DNA of 64,000 bases from Rhizobium sp. P40RR-XXII (GCF_012641405.1 NZ_JABAII010000001.1:62001-126000), one strand, 5' to 3'. Positions 37,419 through 47,193 are shown, counted from the first letter of the stretch. Program-made: numbers and translations. The notes: generated by a model from the sequence alone, not told the origin.

Positions 37419-38579
37419 TCACCGACCGCCGATCACGCCGATATAATCGGAAACCCAGCGATGATAGGGCACGCATTCGCTCTGCGTCGTGCACTTGGCG
37501 ACAGGGGTTTTCCAGAACTTGATCTTGTCGAAGTGATCGTAGCCATTGGTGGCGCAGCCGCTGTCGGTCAGGAGTTCGTCGCCCTTGCAGGCGGCCGGAA
37601 CCGAGGGGACGGCGCCGAACCAGGCGGCCGCATCGCCCTGAACCTTGGCCTGGAGCGAATGTTCCATCCACATATAGGCGCAGTTCGGATGCTCGCTGTC
37701 GGCATGCAGCATGGTCGTATCGGCCCAGCCCGTCGTTCCCTCATCCGGGAAAGTCGAAGCGATCTTCTGCTTGTCGGCCTGCAGGAGGTTGACCTGGAAC
37801 GGCCAGGAGCCGGAAGCGACGACGCCTTCGTTCTTGAAATCGTCGGTCTGGATCATGGCGTCGTGCCAATAGCGGCTGACGATCTTGCGCTGGCCGCGCA
37901 GCAGTTCGAGGGCGGCCTTGTACTGGTCTTCGTTGAGCTCGTATGGGTCCTTGATGCCCAGCTCAGGCTTGTGGGCCATGAGGTAGAGGGCGGCATCGGC
38001 GATATAGATCGGGCCGTCATAGGCCTGGACGCGGCCCTTGTTGGATTTGCCGTCAGGCAGGTTCATTTCTTCGAAGACGATATTCCAGCTCTTCGGCGCC
38101 TGGCCCTTGAAGGCGTCGGTGTTGTACATCAGCACGTTCGGCCCCCAGAGATAGGGGACGCCATAGTGGACGCCGTTGACCGTATGCCAGGGGGCATTCT
38201 TCAGGCGGTCGTCGAGGTTCTTCCAGCTCGGGATCAGATCGGTATTGATCGGCTGGACGCGCTTACCGGCAACGAGCCTGAGCGACGCGTCACCGGAGGC
38301 GGTGACGAGATCGAAGCCGCCTTCGTTCATCAGCGCGACCATTTCGTCCGAGGTCGCCGCAGTCTTGACGCTGACCTTGCAGCCAGTTTCCTTCTCGAAG
38401 CCGGTGACCCAATCGTAATTCTTGTCGCTTTCGCCGCGCTCGATATAGCCGGCCCATGCGACGATGCTGACAGCGCCTTCGCCCTTGCCGAGCGTCTTCA
38501 ATGGCTCCGCGGCAATGACCTGCGTTGCGAAACTTAGGCATGCGAGTGCAGCCGTGCATGATTTCAGCAGATGCTTCAT
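37419..38579 (-). CDS. ydcS: Polyamine/GABA-type ABC transporter substrate-binding protein (YdcS)
   Basis: Periplasmic solute-binding protein of 386 aa. The signal peptide is about residues 1-23 (cleavage near VIA/AE). The mature part has the PotD/YdcS-type SIVAWAGYIERG and DLVTASGDASLRLVAGKRVQPIN segments. It opens the ydcSTUV-patD operon. Transport of putrescine or a related diamine is implied by the linked aminobutyraldehyde dehydrogenase. E. coli YdcS has also been linked to polyhydroxybutyrate, a role not testable here. Confidence 0.88.
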   Translation of the reverse strand: MKHLLKSCTAALACLSFATQVIAAEPLKTLGKGEGAVSIVAWAGYIERGESDKNYDWVTGFEKETGCKVSVKTAATSDEMVALMNEGGFDLVTASGDASLRLVAGKRVQPINTDLIPSWKNLDDRLKNAPWHTVNGVHYGVPYLWGPNVLMYNTDAFKGQAPKSWNIVFEEMNLPDGKSNKGRVQAYDGPIYIADAALYLMAHKPELGIKDPYELNEDQYKAALELLRGQRKIVSRYWHDAMIQTDDFKNEGVVASGSWPFQVNLLQADKQKIASTFPDEGTTGWADTTMLHADSEHPNCAYMWMEHSLQAKVQGDAAAWFGAVPSVPAACKGDELLTDSGCATNGYDHFDKIKFWKTPVAKCTTQSECVPYHRWVSDYIGVIGGR

Positions 38580-38779
38580 CGGACTCTCCCGGTTTTTTGA
38601 GTCTTGCTCTTGGAGCCAGTGGCTGGCTTTTTGTTCCCGGAAGAAAAGGTGACGCGATTTCGCCGTATTCGCAAATTCATTTATCAGAAAGGCGATATCG
38701 GAAATTCCGATTCCTTCCCAGGCAGGCCATGTGCGGTAAGGGAAGCCTGCGATGGGCGTCGATTTGATGCTCGGCGATG

Positions 38780-39393
38780 CTAGTTGCGGTCGAAGGCCTT
38801 CGGCTGTAATTTCCCAGCCTTCATAAGATGTTGCAGCGTATAGGACACTGAAAGTGCGTCGTCGAGCGCGTTATGGCTCTGCAGGAGCGGATGCTCCACA
38901 CCATAATAGTCGGCGAGCTTGTTGCTCGGCGTCCTTGCCAGATCCTCGATCGGCATTCCCGCCGCGATCAGCAGCTTGACGGCGTTGTCGAAGCGGCGGG
39001 CCGGAATTGGCGGCTGAATTCCGGCGACATAACAGCTGATCGCCACCATATTCAGCTCGTCCTTGCCCCAGGACCAGAAGCGGGCGCCGTCAGAGAAGCT
39101 ATCGAGGCCGGCAAGCGCCTCCTGTAAGGCAATTCCCTCAGTCTTGATATTCTCTTCGGTAATGCCGGTCAGTGCGGTGAAGAACGGGTCGAGCGCATAC
39201 TGGTTGCCAATCTGTCGAGGGGGCGAACATAGGCTTTATAGTTGTCCAGAATGGGGAAATCGCCTTCCAGGCCCAGCTTAACCGCTCCGATCTCGGCGAT
39301 TACCGGGTCCGGATCATGGGCCGCGCACCAGAATCTGCGTTGCGAGCCTTCGAGGCAAAGAAATTCACAGTCGAATATGATGGCGCTCTTCAC
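38780..39393 (-). pseudogene. 3'-5' exonuclease (DnaQ/RNase T-like), frameshifted
   Basis: Two adjacent frames form one gene. The N-terminal part (39393 to about 39210) starts MKSAIIFDCEFLCLEG with the DEDD exonuclease FDCEF motif. The C-terminal part continues to 38780 with the typical late motif SHNALDDALSVSYTL. Adding one base near 39209-39211 restores a continuous protein of about 204 aa, with RFGNQYALDPFFTALTGITE bridging the break. Otherwise the first frame stops at 39169. It follows the LysR gene by 42 bp. A sequencing error is as likely as true decay. Confidence 0.75.
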
Positions 39394-39435
39394 AATGATC
39401 CTCCACTCCCTTGATGCTCGTGGAGCAGCTCTCTG

Positions 39436-40344
39436 CTATCGCTGCCTCCCCGAGCGCATGCTTTCGGCAACGCCGACGAAGTCGCGAGCCGCTTGCGGAA
39501 GGCTCGATCCTTTGCGCCAGACCATGCCGACCTGAACGACCGGCAGCGAGCCGGAGACGTCGCGGCTCTCGATGCGATCGCCTTCCAGCGACCAGGGGCG
39601 ATAGACGAGATCGGGCAGCAGCGCCACGCCCGCGCCTGTCGCGACAAGGCTGCGCACCGCCTCGACCGAGCGCGTGCGGAAGGCGACATGGGGGCGGGCG
39701 CCGAGTGCGCTCAGCAGCTTGCCGGTGTTTTCCTCGATTTCGTCGATGGTCAGCATGATCAGCGGTTCGCGGCTGATGTCGGCGACGCTGATGATATCGG
39801 CCGAGACGAGGGGATGACCCATCGGCAGCCAGAGGCGATAGGGCGAGGTTTCGAGGATTTCCGCCTGCAGGGCCATGCGATCCCGCAGGTTGGAAATGAC
39901 CATGACGGCGACGTCGAGCTCGCCACCAACCAGAAGGTGCTCCAGATAGCCGCCATTGTCCTCGATGGCGCTGACCTCGACACCGGGGCAGGCACGGCGG
40001 TAGCGGGCCAGAAGATCTGACAGAACATAGCCGGCGACGAGCGAGGTCACTCCAATGTTCAGCGTGCCGCCAGCCTCGTTCCGCTGGCCGGAAAAGCTTG
40101 TGCGGGCATCGGAAACCGTCGCCAGGATCTTCGTTGCGTGGCGCAGGAACTGGTGACCATTATGTGTGATGGAGAGACCGCGCGGATGGCGCTCGAACAG
40201 TTCGACGCCAAGATCGCTTTCAAGTTCCTTGAGGGCTTCCGTGACGGACGATTGCGAGATGGACAGGTTCTGCGCGGCCCGCGTCACGGAACCTTGTTCC
40301 GCCACGGCGACGAAGTATTGCAGCTGTCTCAAGGTGAAAGCCAT
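39436..40344 (-). CDS. LysR-family transcriptional regulator
   Basis: A 302-aa LysR regulator from the ATG at 40344. The winged helix-turn-helix is at about residues 5-60 (TLRQLQYFVAVAEQGSVTRAAQNLSISQSSV), followed by the two-lobed effector domain. No divergent metabolic gene is adjacent, which would be the usual target; the plus-strand neighbour at 40540 is a hypothetical protein. The effector is unknown. Confidence 0.88.
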   Translation of the reverse strand: MAFTLRQLQYFVAVAEQGSVTRAAQNLSISQSSVTEALKELESDLGVELFERHPRGLSITHNGHQFLRHATKILATVSDARTSFSGQRNEAGGTLNIGVTSLVAGYVLSDLLARYRRACPGVEVSAIEDNGGYLEHLLVGGELDVAVMVISNLRDRMALQAEILETSPYRLWLPMGHPLVSADIISVADISREPLIMLTIDEIEENTGKLLSALGARPHVAFRTRSVEAVRSLVATGAGVALLPDLVYRPWSLEGDRIESRDVSGSLPVVQVGMVWRKGSSLPQAARDFVGVAESMRSGRQR

Positions 40345-40539
40345 GCTTTGGTTAGAGCACGTTCGCGGCGCGAAAGGCAAGCATGCGTCATTGCTGTGAA
40401 AGTTTGGACCTTTTTTGGTAGCTATGCCGTCAGAGTTGCAAGTTTTACGTCCGTTTTAAGTATTCCGAAACGCCCTCTGCCTAACGTGAGGGTTGATCAT
40501 CTTTGTCGGCTTGGAGTGGTCTATGCTGGAGCAGTTGGC

Positions 40540-41373
40540 GTGAGCGCCTTACTGCATATTTTCCGGGCACACCGGAAGTTTGTCGTCATATTCGGCGGAG
40601 TGGCCCTTCTCGTGGGCTCCTCCGGCGTTTTGGCGCTTTGTATCGGCAAGGACAGATTGCTCGGCTTTGCATCCGCTTCCCCCAACGGGCTTCAGTGCAT
40701 GGATGTCAATCTCGTCACCATCCGCAAGGAAAACCGCTTTTGGGTACGTAAATATATCCGCACGGAACCGACCGATGGCCTGACGCGGGTGAAGACCGCG
40801 CTTAGGGTCGCCAAGGCGGTGTATCAGGAGCAGAAGCCGGATCTCGTCCAGGTTGTGGTTCTCGACAAGAACGGCCCGACGCTGCGCTCCGACATACGCG
40901 GCCGGGCGCTGGGGGCCGATGTGGTCTACGTGCCGCATCCGGACAAGCTTGTCGACGGCAGCTCGGAGGCACCGCTGACGGCACGCTACTATGATGGCGG
41001 TGCCAGCAATGCCGGCCTGTTCTTTGGCGAGCAGATCACCATGTTGCCGCAGGATATCAATGCCGCGCTTGCGGAGTTGAAGGACTATAGCGATTGCGGC
41101 AATGCCCTTTCGGCCGACAATGGTGCCGGGAGTGCGAAGAAGGACAAGATGAAAGCGGCGATTGCCGCGGAAGAAAAGGCAACGGCGAAGGAAGACGGGC
41201 AAGATGCCAAGCTGCTGCCGGAGCCGAAATCGACCGGCAATGTGCAGCCCGGCTATGACGAGAACGGCGAATTCATCGGTGCCGACGCCCGCGGCAAGGA
41301 GGGGACCCCGTCCCCGCGACTGGACCCGACCATGACGGGTGCCGCCGACCGTCGGTCGCCGATTACGAATTGA
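40540..41373 (+). CDS. Hypothetical protein with N-terminal membrane anchor
   Basis: A 277-aa protein of no family I recognise. A GTG start at 40540 is chosen because CTGGAG lies 8 bp upstream and the next residues (VSALLHIFRAHRK) precede a single hydrophobic helix at about 14-33. The globular part holds two Cys, GLQCMDVNLVTIRKENRFWV and a long region with VVVLDKNGPTLRSDIRGRALG. The C-terminal third is Lys/Glu/Ala-rich, low-complexity and probably disordered. It is likely anchored in the inner membrane facing the periplasm. Confidence 0.65.
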   Translation: MSALLHIFRAHRKFVVIFGGVALLVGSSGVLALCIGKDRLLGFASASPNGLQCMDVNLVTIRKENRFWVRKYIRTEPTDGLTRVKTALRVAKAVYQEQKPDLVQVVVLDKNGPTLRSDIRGRALGADVVYVPHPDKLVDGSSEAPLTARYYDGGASNAGLFFGEQITMLPQDINAALAELKDYSDCGNALSADNGAGSAKKDKMKAAIAAEEKATAKEDGQDAKLLPEPKSTGNVQPGYDENGEFIGADARGKEGTPSPRLDPTMTGAADRRSPITN

Positions 41374-41554
41374 CGCTACCGCCGCTATTCCAGATGGGGC
41401 GGTTCCGCGAAATGCTGAAACGCCCAATCCGCTTGCTCTTACGCAATTCCAGATGGAAAACCGCCATGCGCTTTTCCTGGAATTTGCGCCAAAAGAAAAG
41501 CGCCAGGCAGCGTCGTTTCCTTCGCTTGCCTGGCGCCTGAAATTGCTGGCTTGA

Positions 41555-43051
41555 TCAGTCGGCCTTGCTGCGGCGAGCCGGGAAGAGAATGATGTCGCGG
41601 ATCGACGGCGAGTTGGTCAAAAGCATGATGAGGCGGTCGACGCCGATGCCGAGACCGCCTGCCGGCGGCATGCCCTGATCGATGGCGTCGAGGAATTCCT
41701 CGTCCAGTTCCTTCTGCTTTTCGCCGCGCGCATGCGCCTGCTCGAGCTGTTCGACCATGCGGGCGCGTTGCTCTTCCGGATCGTTGAGTTCCGAAAAGGC
41801 GTTGCCGAGTTCCCACGCGTTGCAATAGGTCTCGAAGCGCTCGACGAGGCGCGGTTCGCCCGGCACTTCCTTGGCGAAGGGCGAGATGTCCTTCGGGAAA
41901 TGCGTGACGTGCGCCGGCTGGATCAGCGTGCCCTCGACCTTCTCTTCGAAGATGAAGGCCAGGCATTCGCCCCAGGTCGCGTCCTTCTCAACGGCGAAGC
42001 CGGCGGCCTTGGCGGCGTCGCGCGCTTCCTCATCGGTCTTGATCGCCAGGAAGTCGATGCCGGTCGCTTCCTTGACGGCGTCGGGCATCGGCACGCGGCG
42101 GAACGGACCCTTGAAGGAGATCTGCTTGTCGCCGAAGGCGAATTCAGTGCTGCCGTGGATCGACATGGCGAGCGTCGAGAACAGTCGCTCGACGAGGTCC
42201 ATGATGTCCTCGTAGTCGGCATAGGCCCAGTAGCACTCCATCATCGTGAATTCGGGATTGTGCCGGGTGGAGACGCCTTCGTTGCGGAAGTTGCGGTTGA
42301 TCTCGAAGACCTTGTCGGTGAGGCCGGACACCAGCGTGCGCTTCAGGAACAGTTCCGGCGCGATGCGCAGGTACATGTCGAGCTTCAGCGTGTTGTGATG
42401 CGTCTTGAACGGCTCGGCGGTGGCACCGCCATAGACCGAATGCAGCATCGGCGTCTCGACTTCCATGAAGCCGTCATTTTCCATGAAGCGGCGGATGCCG
42501 GAAACGATGCGGCTGCGCTGCTGGAAGCGGAGCTTCGATTCCTCGTTGGTCATGATGTCGAGATGACGCTTGCGGTAGCGTAGCTCGATATCGGACAGGC
42601 CGTGCCACTTTTCCGGCATCGGCAGCAGAGACTTGGTCAGCATGGTGATCTCACGCGCATTGATCGTCAGCTCACCGCGCTTGGTGCGGCGCACGACGCC
42701 GGTCACGCCGATGATGTCGCCGATGTCGATCATCGGCAGCAGGCTGCGGGCCCCTTCCGAAGTTACGTCCTTGTGGCTGAAGATCTGGATCTTGGCCGAG
42801 GCATCATGGAGATCCATGAACATGCCGGAGTTGCGCGAGGAATAGACGCGGCCGGCGACGGTGACGACGTCGGCGGTTTCCGTGTCCGGCTCCAGACCCT
42901 CATATTTCGCAGCCAGTTCGGCATTGGTCATGGTCCGGTGGAAATGCGCCGGATAGACGTCGCCGATCTGCTCGCGCAGCAGCTTCAGCTTCTGCGCGCG
43001 AACTTCCGTTGCGTCGGAGGAGAGGGTGGCGGTTTCGGTCTTGTCGTTCAT
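41555..43051 (-). CDS. lysS: Lysyl-tRNA synthetase (class II)
   Basis: A 498-aa class II lysyl-tRNA synthetase that charges tRNA-Lys. The N-terminal OB-fold anticodon-binding domain (about residues 50-150, VAGRVYSSRNSGMFMDLHD) precedes the catalytic core with motif 2 (FRNEGVSTRHNPEFTMMECYWAY) and motif 3 (GLGIGVDRLIMLLTNSPSIRD). Length is typical. It follows gltX by 15 bp on the same strand, so the two synthetases form an operon. Confidence 0.96.
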   Translation of the reverse strand: MNDKTETATLSSDATEVRAQKLKLLREQIGDVYPAHFHRTMTNAELAAKYEGLEPDTETADVVTVAGRVYSSRNSGMFMDLHDASAKIQIFSHKDVTSEGARSLLPMIDIGDIIGVTGVVRRTKRGELTINAREITMLTKSLLPMPEKWHGLSDIELRYRKRHLDIMTNEESKLRFQQRSRIVSGIRRFMENDGFMEVETPMLHSVYGGATAEPFKTHHNTLKLDMYLRIAPELFLKRTLVSGLTDKVFEINRNFRNEGVSTRHNPEFTMMECYWAYADYEDIMDLVERLFSTLAMSIHGSTEFAFGDKQISFKGPFRRVPMPDAVKEATGIDFLAIKTDEEARDAAKAAGFAVEKDATWGECLAFIFEEKVEGTLIQPAHVTHFPKDISPFAKEVPGEPRLVERFETYCNAWELGNAFSELNDPEEQRARMVEQLEQAHARGEKQKELDEEFLDAIDQGMPPAGGLGIGVDRLIMLLTNSPSIRDIILFPARRSKAD

Positions 43052-43066
43052 GGTTCTACGTCCGGT

Positions 43067-44524
43067 TCAATTCTTCGGGCCGACGAGGGTCGCAACGGTC
43101 TGCGCGGCAAGTTTCAGCCGCTGGCGCACGACGGAGCGGCCGAGGATGGCCATGCTATCGAAAAGCGGCAGCGAGCGCGAGGAGCCCGATACGGCGACGA
43201 AAAGCGGGGCGACGATGACCTTCAGCTTCTTGCCCATGCGGTCGGCGATGGCGCGCAGCTCGGCTTCGATCGTCTCGACATTCCATTCGAGGATCTTTTC
43301 GAGATCAGGCTGCACGGTGTTCAGGATTTCCAGCAGTTCTTCCGGTGTCGACTTGATCCTGGCGAAGGCCGAGGGATCGAGGTTGAGGTCGGACTTGAAC
43401 AGGAAACCGGTGAGGTCGGGCAGCTCGCCGAGCTTGGTGATGCGCGACTGCGACAGCTTCAGGCCTTCCTGCAGGCGACTGTTTTCCATCGCCCAGGTCA
43501 GAACGCGATGCTGGAATTCTTCTTCCGAGAGCTTTTCGCGGATCCAGCGGCCGTTCAGCCAATCGAGCTTCTGGATGTCGAAGATCGCGCCGGCCTTGGA
43601 AAGGTTTTCCGGGTCGAACTTTTCCGCAAGCTCGTCCATGCTCAGAAGTTCTTCACCTTCGGCGATCTGGATGAAGAACAGGCCGAGGAAGTTCATCAGC
43701 GCTTCGGGGATATAGCCGAGGGCCGTATAATAGGAGATCGAGGTCGGGTTCTTGCGCTTCGACAGTTTCGATTTGTCGGCATTGCGCATCAGCGACAGGT
43801 GCATGAAAACAGGCGCTTCCCATCCGAGGTACCGATAGATCAGGATGTGCTTCGGCACCGAGGCGAGCCATTCCTCGCCGCGCGCGACATGGGTGATCTT
43901 CATCAGATGGTCGTCGACGACGTTGGCCATGTGATAGGTCGGCATGCCGTCGGCCTTCAGGAGAACCTGCATGTCGACGGCATCCCACGGGATTTCGACG
44001 TCGCCGTAGACGCCGTCATGGAACTTGCAGGAGCCTTCGGTCGGGATCTTCATGCGCACGACATGCGGCTCGCCTGCCGCGACTCGCGTGGTGACTTCCT
44101 CGGCCGAAAGGTTCAGACAGTGGCCGTCATACCTCGGCGGCAGGCCTGCGGCGCGCTGAGCCTCGCGCATCTTTTCCAGACGCTCCGGCGTGCAGAAGCA
44201 GCGGAAGCCGTGTCCGTTTGTGACGATCTGCTCGACATAGGGCTTGTAGAGTTCTTTGCGGTCGCTCTGGCGGTAAGGGCCGTAGGGGCCGCCGATATCG
44301 GGACCTTCGGACCATTTCAGGCCGCACCATTTCAGCGCATCGAGCACCTTGGTCTCGAATTCCGGGGTGGAGCGGGTCGCGTCGGTATCCTCGATGCGCA
44401 GGATGAACTCGCCGCCATGTTTCTTGGCGAAGAGATAGTTGAACAGCGCGATGTAAGCGGTGCCGACATGCGGCTCGCCGGTGGGGGAGGGTGCAATGCG
44501 GACGCGAACGCCTGAAGTGGTCAT
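43067..44524 (-). CDS. gltX: Glutamyl-tRNA synthetase
   Basis: A 485-aa class I glutamyl-tRNA synthetase. The HIGH-type motif is PSPTGEPHVGTAY near residues 13-25 and the KMSKS-type motif is KSKLSKRKN. Many alphaproteobacteria carry two gltX genes and load glutamine through a mischarged Glu-tRNA(Gln) intermediate, so whether this copy charges tRNA-Glu, tRNA-Gln or both is open. It is upstream of lysS in the same operon. Confidence 0.95.
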   Translation of the reverse strand: MTTSGVRVRIAPSPTGEPHVGTAYIALFNYLFAKKHGGEFILRIEDTDATRSTPEFETKVLDALKWCGLKWSEGPDIGGPYGPYRQSDRKELYKPYVEQIVTNGHGFRCFCTPERLEKMREAQRAAGLPPRYDGHCLNLSAEEVTTRVAAGEPHVVRMKIPTEGSCKFHDGVYGDVEIPWDAVDMQVLLKADGMPTYHMANVVDDHLMKITHVARGEEWLASVPKHILIYRYLGWEAPVFMHLSLMRNADKSKLSKRKNPTSISYYTALGYIPEALMNFLGLFFIQIAEGEELLSMDELAEKFDPENLSKAGAIFDIQKLDWLNGRWIREKLSEEEFQHRVLTWAMENSRLQEGLKLSQSRITKLGELPDLTGFLFKSDLNLDPSAFARIKSTPEELLEILNTVQPDLEKILEWNVETIEAELRAIADRMGKKLKVIVAPLFVAVSGSSRSLPLFDSMAILGRSVVRQRLKLAAQTVATLVGPKN

Positions 44525-44887
44525 CTTGTTTGCCCATCATAAAAGGCCGGATCGCGCTTGGGGCAAGCGCCGTCCAGCCGAAAATGTGTATCTGGATCAG
44601 AAAACCGGCCGGAAAAGGGCGTCTTGCCGCTTCTATCAGCGTTTTCCGTATGGCTGGCCTTAGGCCATATTCAAGGGGTGGCGTCAAGGGAAACTGCGCC
44701 GCGAGGCTGCCTGGACCGGATTGCCGGCAGTGCATCTCGCATCGATTTGAGCCGATCTCCCGATTTCACAAGGTCTCTTTACTCTTCACAGGGCTACGGG
44801 AATAAAAACAGGCTGCCCGTCGAATTTGATTTGCAATTTTCGCGGCAGTGGCGAAATAGGTCCTCAATCGTTCACCGCGAGGAAACA
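44525..44887. other. Intergenic region between gltX and a small secreted-protein gene
   Basis: About 360 bp between divergent genes. I see no conserved ORF, repeat or RNA family. The half near 44888 is AT-richer and likely holds the promoter of the secreted protein; CGAGGAAAC immediately before 44888 is its ribosome binding site. Confidence 0.5.
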
Positions 44888-45298
44888 ATGAAGAAATTGG
44901 TTTTGAGCTTTTTATTGACGTTCGCCATGTTCGACACAGCGGCGGCACAATCGACAATTAAGCGCGACGGTTCGGCGCGTCTGATCGAATCCTACCGCGC
45001 CTATATCGGCAGCGACGATCTCTACAATTCCAAGGGAGAGCGCCTGACGGCGCCCTGGCAGATCATTCGCCAGGACCGCGCGAACTATCATGCCTACCGT
45101 CGCCGCGACCGTGGCGACCAGGGCGACAGCTTCTTCTCGCAGGCGTCCAATCGCCAGAAGCTGGAAGCCATGCTGGCAGATGGCAATATCGCCGACGATG
45201 CCGGGAACATCATCGTTCGCGGCAACGTCTGGATCAAGGTCGACATCTATGGACACGGGGACATCGGCCAGTGGGTCGACGTCACTGTCCAGGACTGA
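44888..45298 (+). CDS. Small secreted protein of unknown function
   Basis: A 136-aa protein with a clear signal peptide (MKKLVLSFLLTFAMFDTAAA, cleavage after Ala20). The mature part of about 116 residues is rich in Arg, Asp and Tyr, with a RANYHAYRRRDRGDQGDSFFS segment and a C-terminal GNVWIKVDIYGHGD region. I do not recognise a family; similar lengths are found among rhizobial periplasmic proteins. It is followed by a terminator shared with the convergent terC gene. Confidence 0.75.
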   Translation: MKKLVLSFLLTFAMFDTAAAQSTIKRDGSARLIESYRAYIGSDDLYNSKGERLTAPWQIIRQDRANYHAYRRRDRGDQGDSFFSQASNRQKLEAMLADGNIADDAGNIIVRGNVWIKVDIYGHGDIGQWVDVTVQD

Positions 45299-45314
45299 CC
45301 AGGCGTCATGAAAG

Positions 45315-45340
45315 CCGCACCCGTTTTGGGGTGCGGTTTT
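45315..45340 (+). terminator. Terminator between the secreted-protein gene and terC
   Basis: Perfect 8-bp stem CCGCACCC (45315-45322) / GGGTGCGG (45329-45336) followed by TTTT. It lies 17 bp after the plus-strand stop and just before the terC stop, so it may act in both directions. Confidence 0.75.
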
Positions 45341-45345
45341 CGCGA

Positions 45346-46089
45346 TCAATGGCCGCTGGATGCCTTTTTCCGCCGGTTGCGCGCCAGCATGTTGAGCACT
45401 TCCACCAGGGCGGAGAAGGCCATTGCGGCGTAGATATAGCCCTTGGGCACGTGTACGCCCATGCCTTCGGCAATCAGCGTCGTGCCGATCATCAGCAGGA
45501 AGGCGAGCGCGAGCATGACGATGCTCGGGTTCTTCTCGATGAAGTTGGCGAGCGGGTTTGCGGCCACCAGCATCACCGTGACGGCGGCGATCACGGCGAC
45601 GAACATGATCGGCAAATGCGGCGTCATGCCGACGGCGGTAATGATGCTGTCGATCGAGAAGACCAGGTCGAGCAGCAGGATCTGGCCGATGGCCGAGGCA
45701 AAGCTTGAGGTCGTCGACTTGGCGATGAAATCCTCACCCTGTTCCTGAGGGTCGACATTGTGATGGATCTCCTTCGTCGCCTTCCAGACGAGGAAAAGGC
45801 CGCCGCCGATCAAAATCATGTCCTTCCAGGAGAAACCCTGGCCGAAGATTTCGAAGACGGGCTGCGTGAGCTGCACGATCCAGGCGACCGTGCCGAGCAG
45901 GGCAAGGCGCATGACGAGGGCAAGGCCGATACCGATCTTGCGCGCTCTGTCGCGATGTTCGGCCGGCAGCTTGTTGGTCAGGATCGAGATGAAGATGAGG
46001 TTGTCGATGCCGAGGACGACCTCCATGACCACGAGCGTGATGAGCGCGACCCATGCGGCGGGATCCTGTAGCAGCCCAACAATATCCAT
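45346..46089 (-). CDS. TerC-family integral membrane protein
   Basis: A 247-aa polytopic membrane protein of the TerC family with seven or more hydrophobic segments. The N-terminus contains [18 protein letters not shown] and the centre [14 protein letters not shown], the two Asp-containing motifs of the family. TerC proteins are linked to tellurite resistance and, more recently, to metal (Mn) export. The gene has a 148-bp leader with a perfect hairpin at 46107-46128 directly before its ribosome binding site. Confidence 0.9.
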   Translation of the reverse strand: MDIVGLLQDPAAWVALITLVVMEVVLGIDNLIFISILTNKLPAEHRDRARKIGIGLALVMRLALLGTVAWIVQLTQPVFEIFGQGFSWKDMILIGGGLFLVWKATKEIHHNVDPQEQGEDFIAKSTTSSFASAIGQILLLDLVFSIDSIITAVGMTPHLPIMFVAVIAAVTVMLVAANPLANFIEKNPSIVMLALAFLLMIGTTLIAEGMGVHVPKGYIYAAMAFSALVEVLNMLARNRRKKASSGH

Positions 46090-46106
46090 AGACGATTTCC
46101 CCTTTT

Positions 46107-46128
46107 GTCAGCATTCGCCGATGCTGAC
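46107..46128 (-). promoter_or_regulatory. Leader hairpin upstream of terC
   Basis: On the minus strand GTCAGCAT / ATGCTGAC form a perfect 8-bp stem with a 6-nt loop, ending directly before AAAAGGGGA, the terC ribosome binding site. It could control translation. It does not fit the yybP-ykoY riboswitch consensus as I know it. Confidence 0.45.
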
Positions 46129-46237
46129 CCCCAGCTCCGGCCTCTCCAGAATGGCCGTAATGTAAGGAGCGCCGTTCTCCGTACAAGCGCCGCCGCCAAT
46201 TTCGGGGCGGCGGCGGCCTTGTTTTCAGGCTTTGCCT

Positions 46238-47077
46238 CTAGGCTTTCAGGGGGATCCATATCTCCGTCACGCCCGTGCCCGTACGCGGATCGAAGCGCTC
46301 GTCATAGCGTTCCATCATGTCGGGGGAGCCGCCGTGCTGCTGGCCTGATTGCGGGAGCCATTCGCCGAAGATCTGGTGCACGGTGGCGGAGATGCCGGAG
46401 ATATGGCCGCGATGCGTGAAGATCGCATAACGCTGCTGCGGCAGTCTCGTGACGACGAAGCCTTCGGGCAGGTCGTCGTTGCTGGCCACCTCCGCAGCGG
46501 CCATGTAGCGAAAGCCTTCACTGCCTTCTTCCGCCTGGGTACAGACGCCATAGGCAACATTGCCGACCTGGCCCGGGATATGGTCGAAATGCTGGTTGAA
46601 TTTCTGCCAGAGCGAGGGAATCGCCTGGGTGGACTCATAGGCATAGGTTTCCGCAAGGCCGGCAAGCAGCATTGCGGGGTGGGTTTCGAAGCGCGGGGCA
46701 TCGAGTTTGGGAAGGCGGGTGTCGTCCATTCTGATCGGCTCCTGTAGAGCGAGGTTGCGAACGTGCCCCTGCTTGCGCAGGCTTTCCGGCGTCATGCCGA
46801 ATTGCTCGCGGAAGGCACGGGTGAAAGCCTCGTGCGAGCCGTAGCCGGCATCGAAGGCAACCTGGAGAATGGTGGAAGAGCCGTCGATCAGTGTGAGGGC
46901 CGCCTCACTGAGACGGCGGCTGCGGATGTAGCTCCTGATCGAATGGCCTGTCGTCATGCCGAAGACGCGCGACAGATGATAGCGTGAAAGTCCGGCCGTC
47001 TCGGCAATCTCATCCAAAGAGATATCAGAGGTGAAATGGCTTTCGATAAACCATATCGCTCGTCCGATCGCGCTCAT
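46238..47077 (-). CDS. AraC-family regulator with GyrI-like effector domain
   Basis: A 279-aa regulator. Two AraC helix-turn-helix motifs occupy the N-terminal 110 residues (ISLDEIAETAGLSRYHLSRVFG, then STILQVAFDAGYGSHEAFTRAF). A GyrI/Rob-type effector-binding domain occupies about residues 120-279. This order is that of Rob and of many multidrug-sensing AraC proteins. It lies next to a TetR-EmrAB drug-efflux locus on the same strand as terC; a role in small-molecule stress is likely but unproven. Confidence 0.85.
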   Translation of the reverse strand: MSAIGRAIWFIESHFTSDISLDEIAETAGLSRYHLSRVFGMTTGHSIRSYIRSRRLSEAALTLIDGSSTILQVAFDAGYGSHEAFTRAFREQFGMTPESLRKQGHVRNLALQEPIRMDDTRLPKLDAPRFETHPAMLLAGLAETYAYESTQAIPSLWQKFNQHFDHIPGQVGNVAYGVCTQAEEGSEGFRYMAAAEVASNDDLPEGFVVTRLPQQRYAIFTHRGHISGISATVHQIFGEWLPQSGQQHGGSPDMMERYDERFDPRTGTGVTEIWIPLKA

Positions 47078-47193
47078 GCCTAACTCCCCTGGTTGCCGGG
47101 CCAGTCATAAGCGCCCGGCGGTCGCGACGCTTGATCGCAATTGCGGAGTTGGATCGCTAGCTGCTCATCGGCAACAAGGGAAGGCTTCTGGCG

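Noticed and set aside
42602..44515. 637-residue plus-strand open frame
   Set aside because: It is the antisense of lysS and gltX, which show all synthetase motifs; high GC keeps antisense frames open.
46090..46237. yybP-ykoY manganese riboswitch before terC
   Set aside because: The conserved core of that aptamer is not visible; only one simple hairpin is present.
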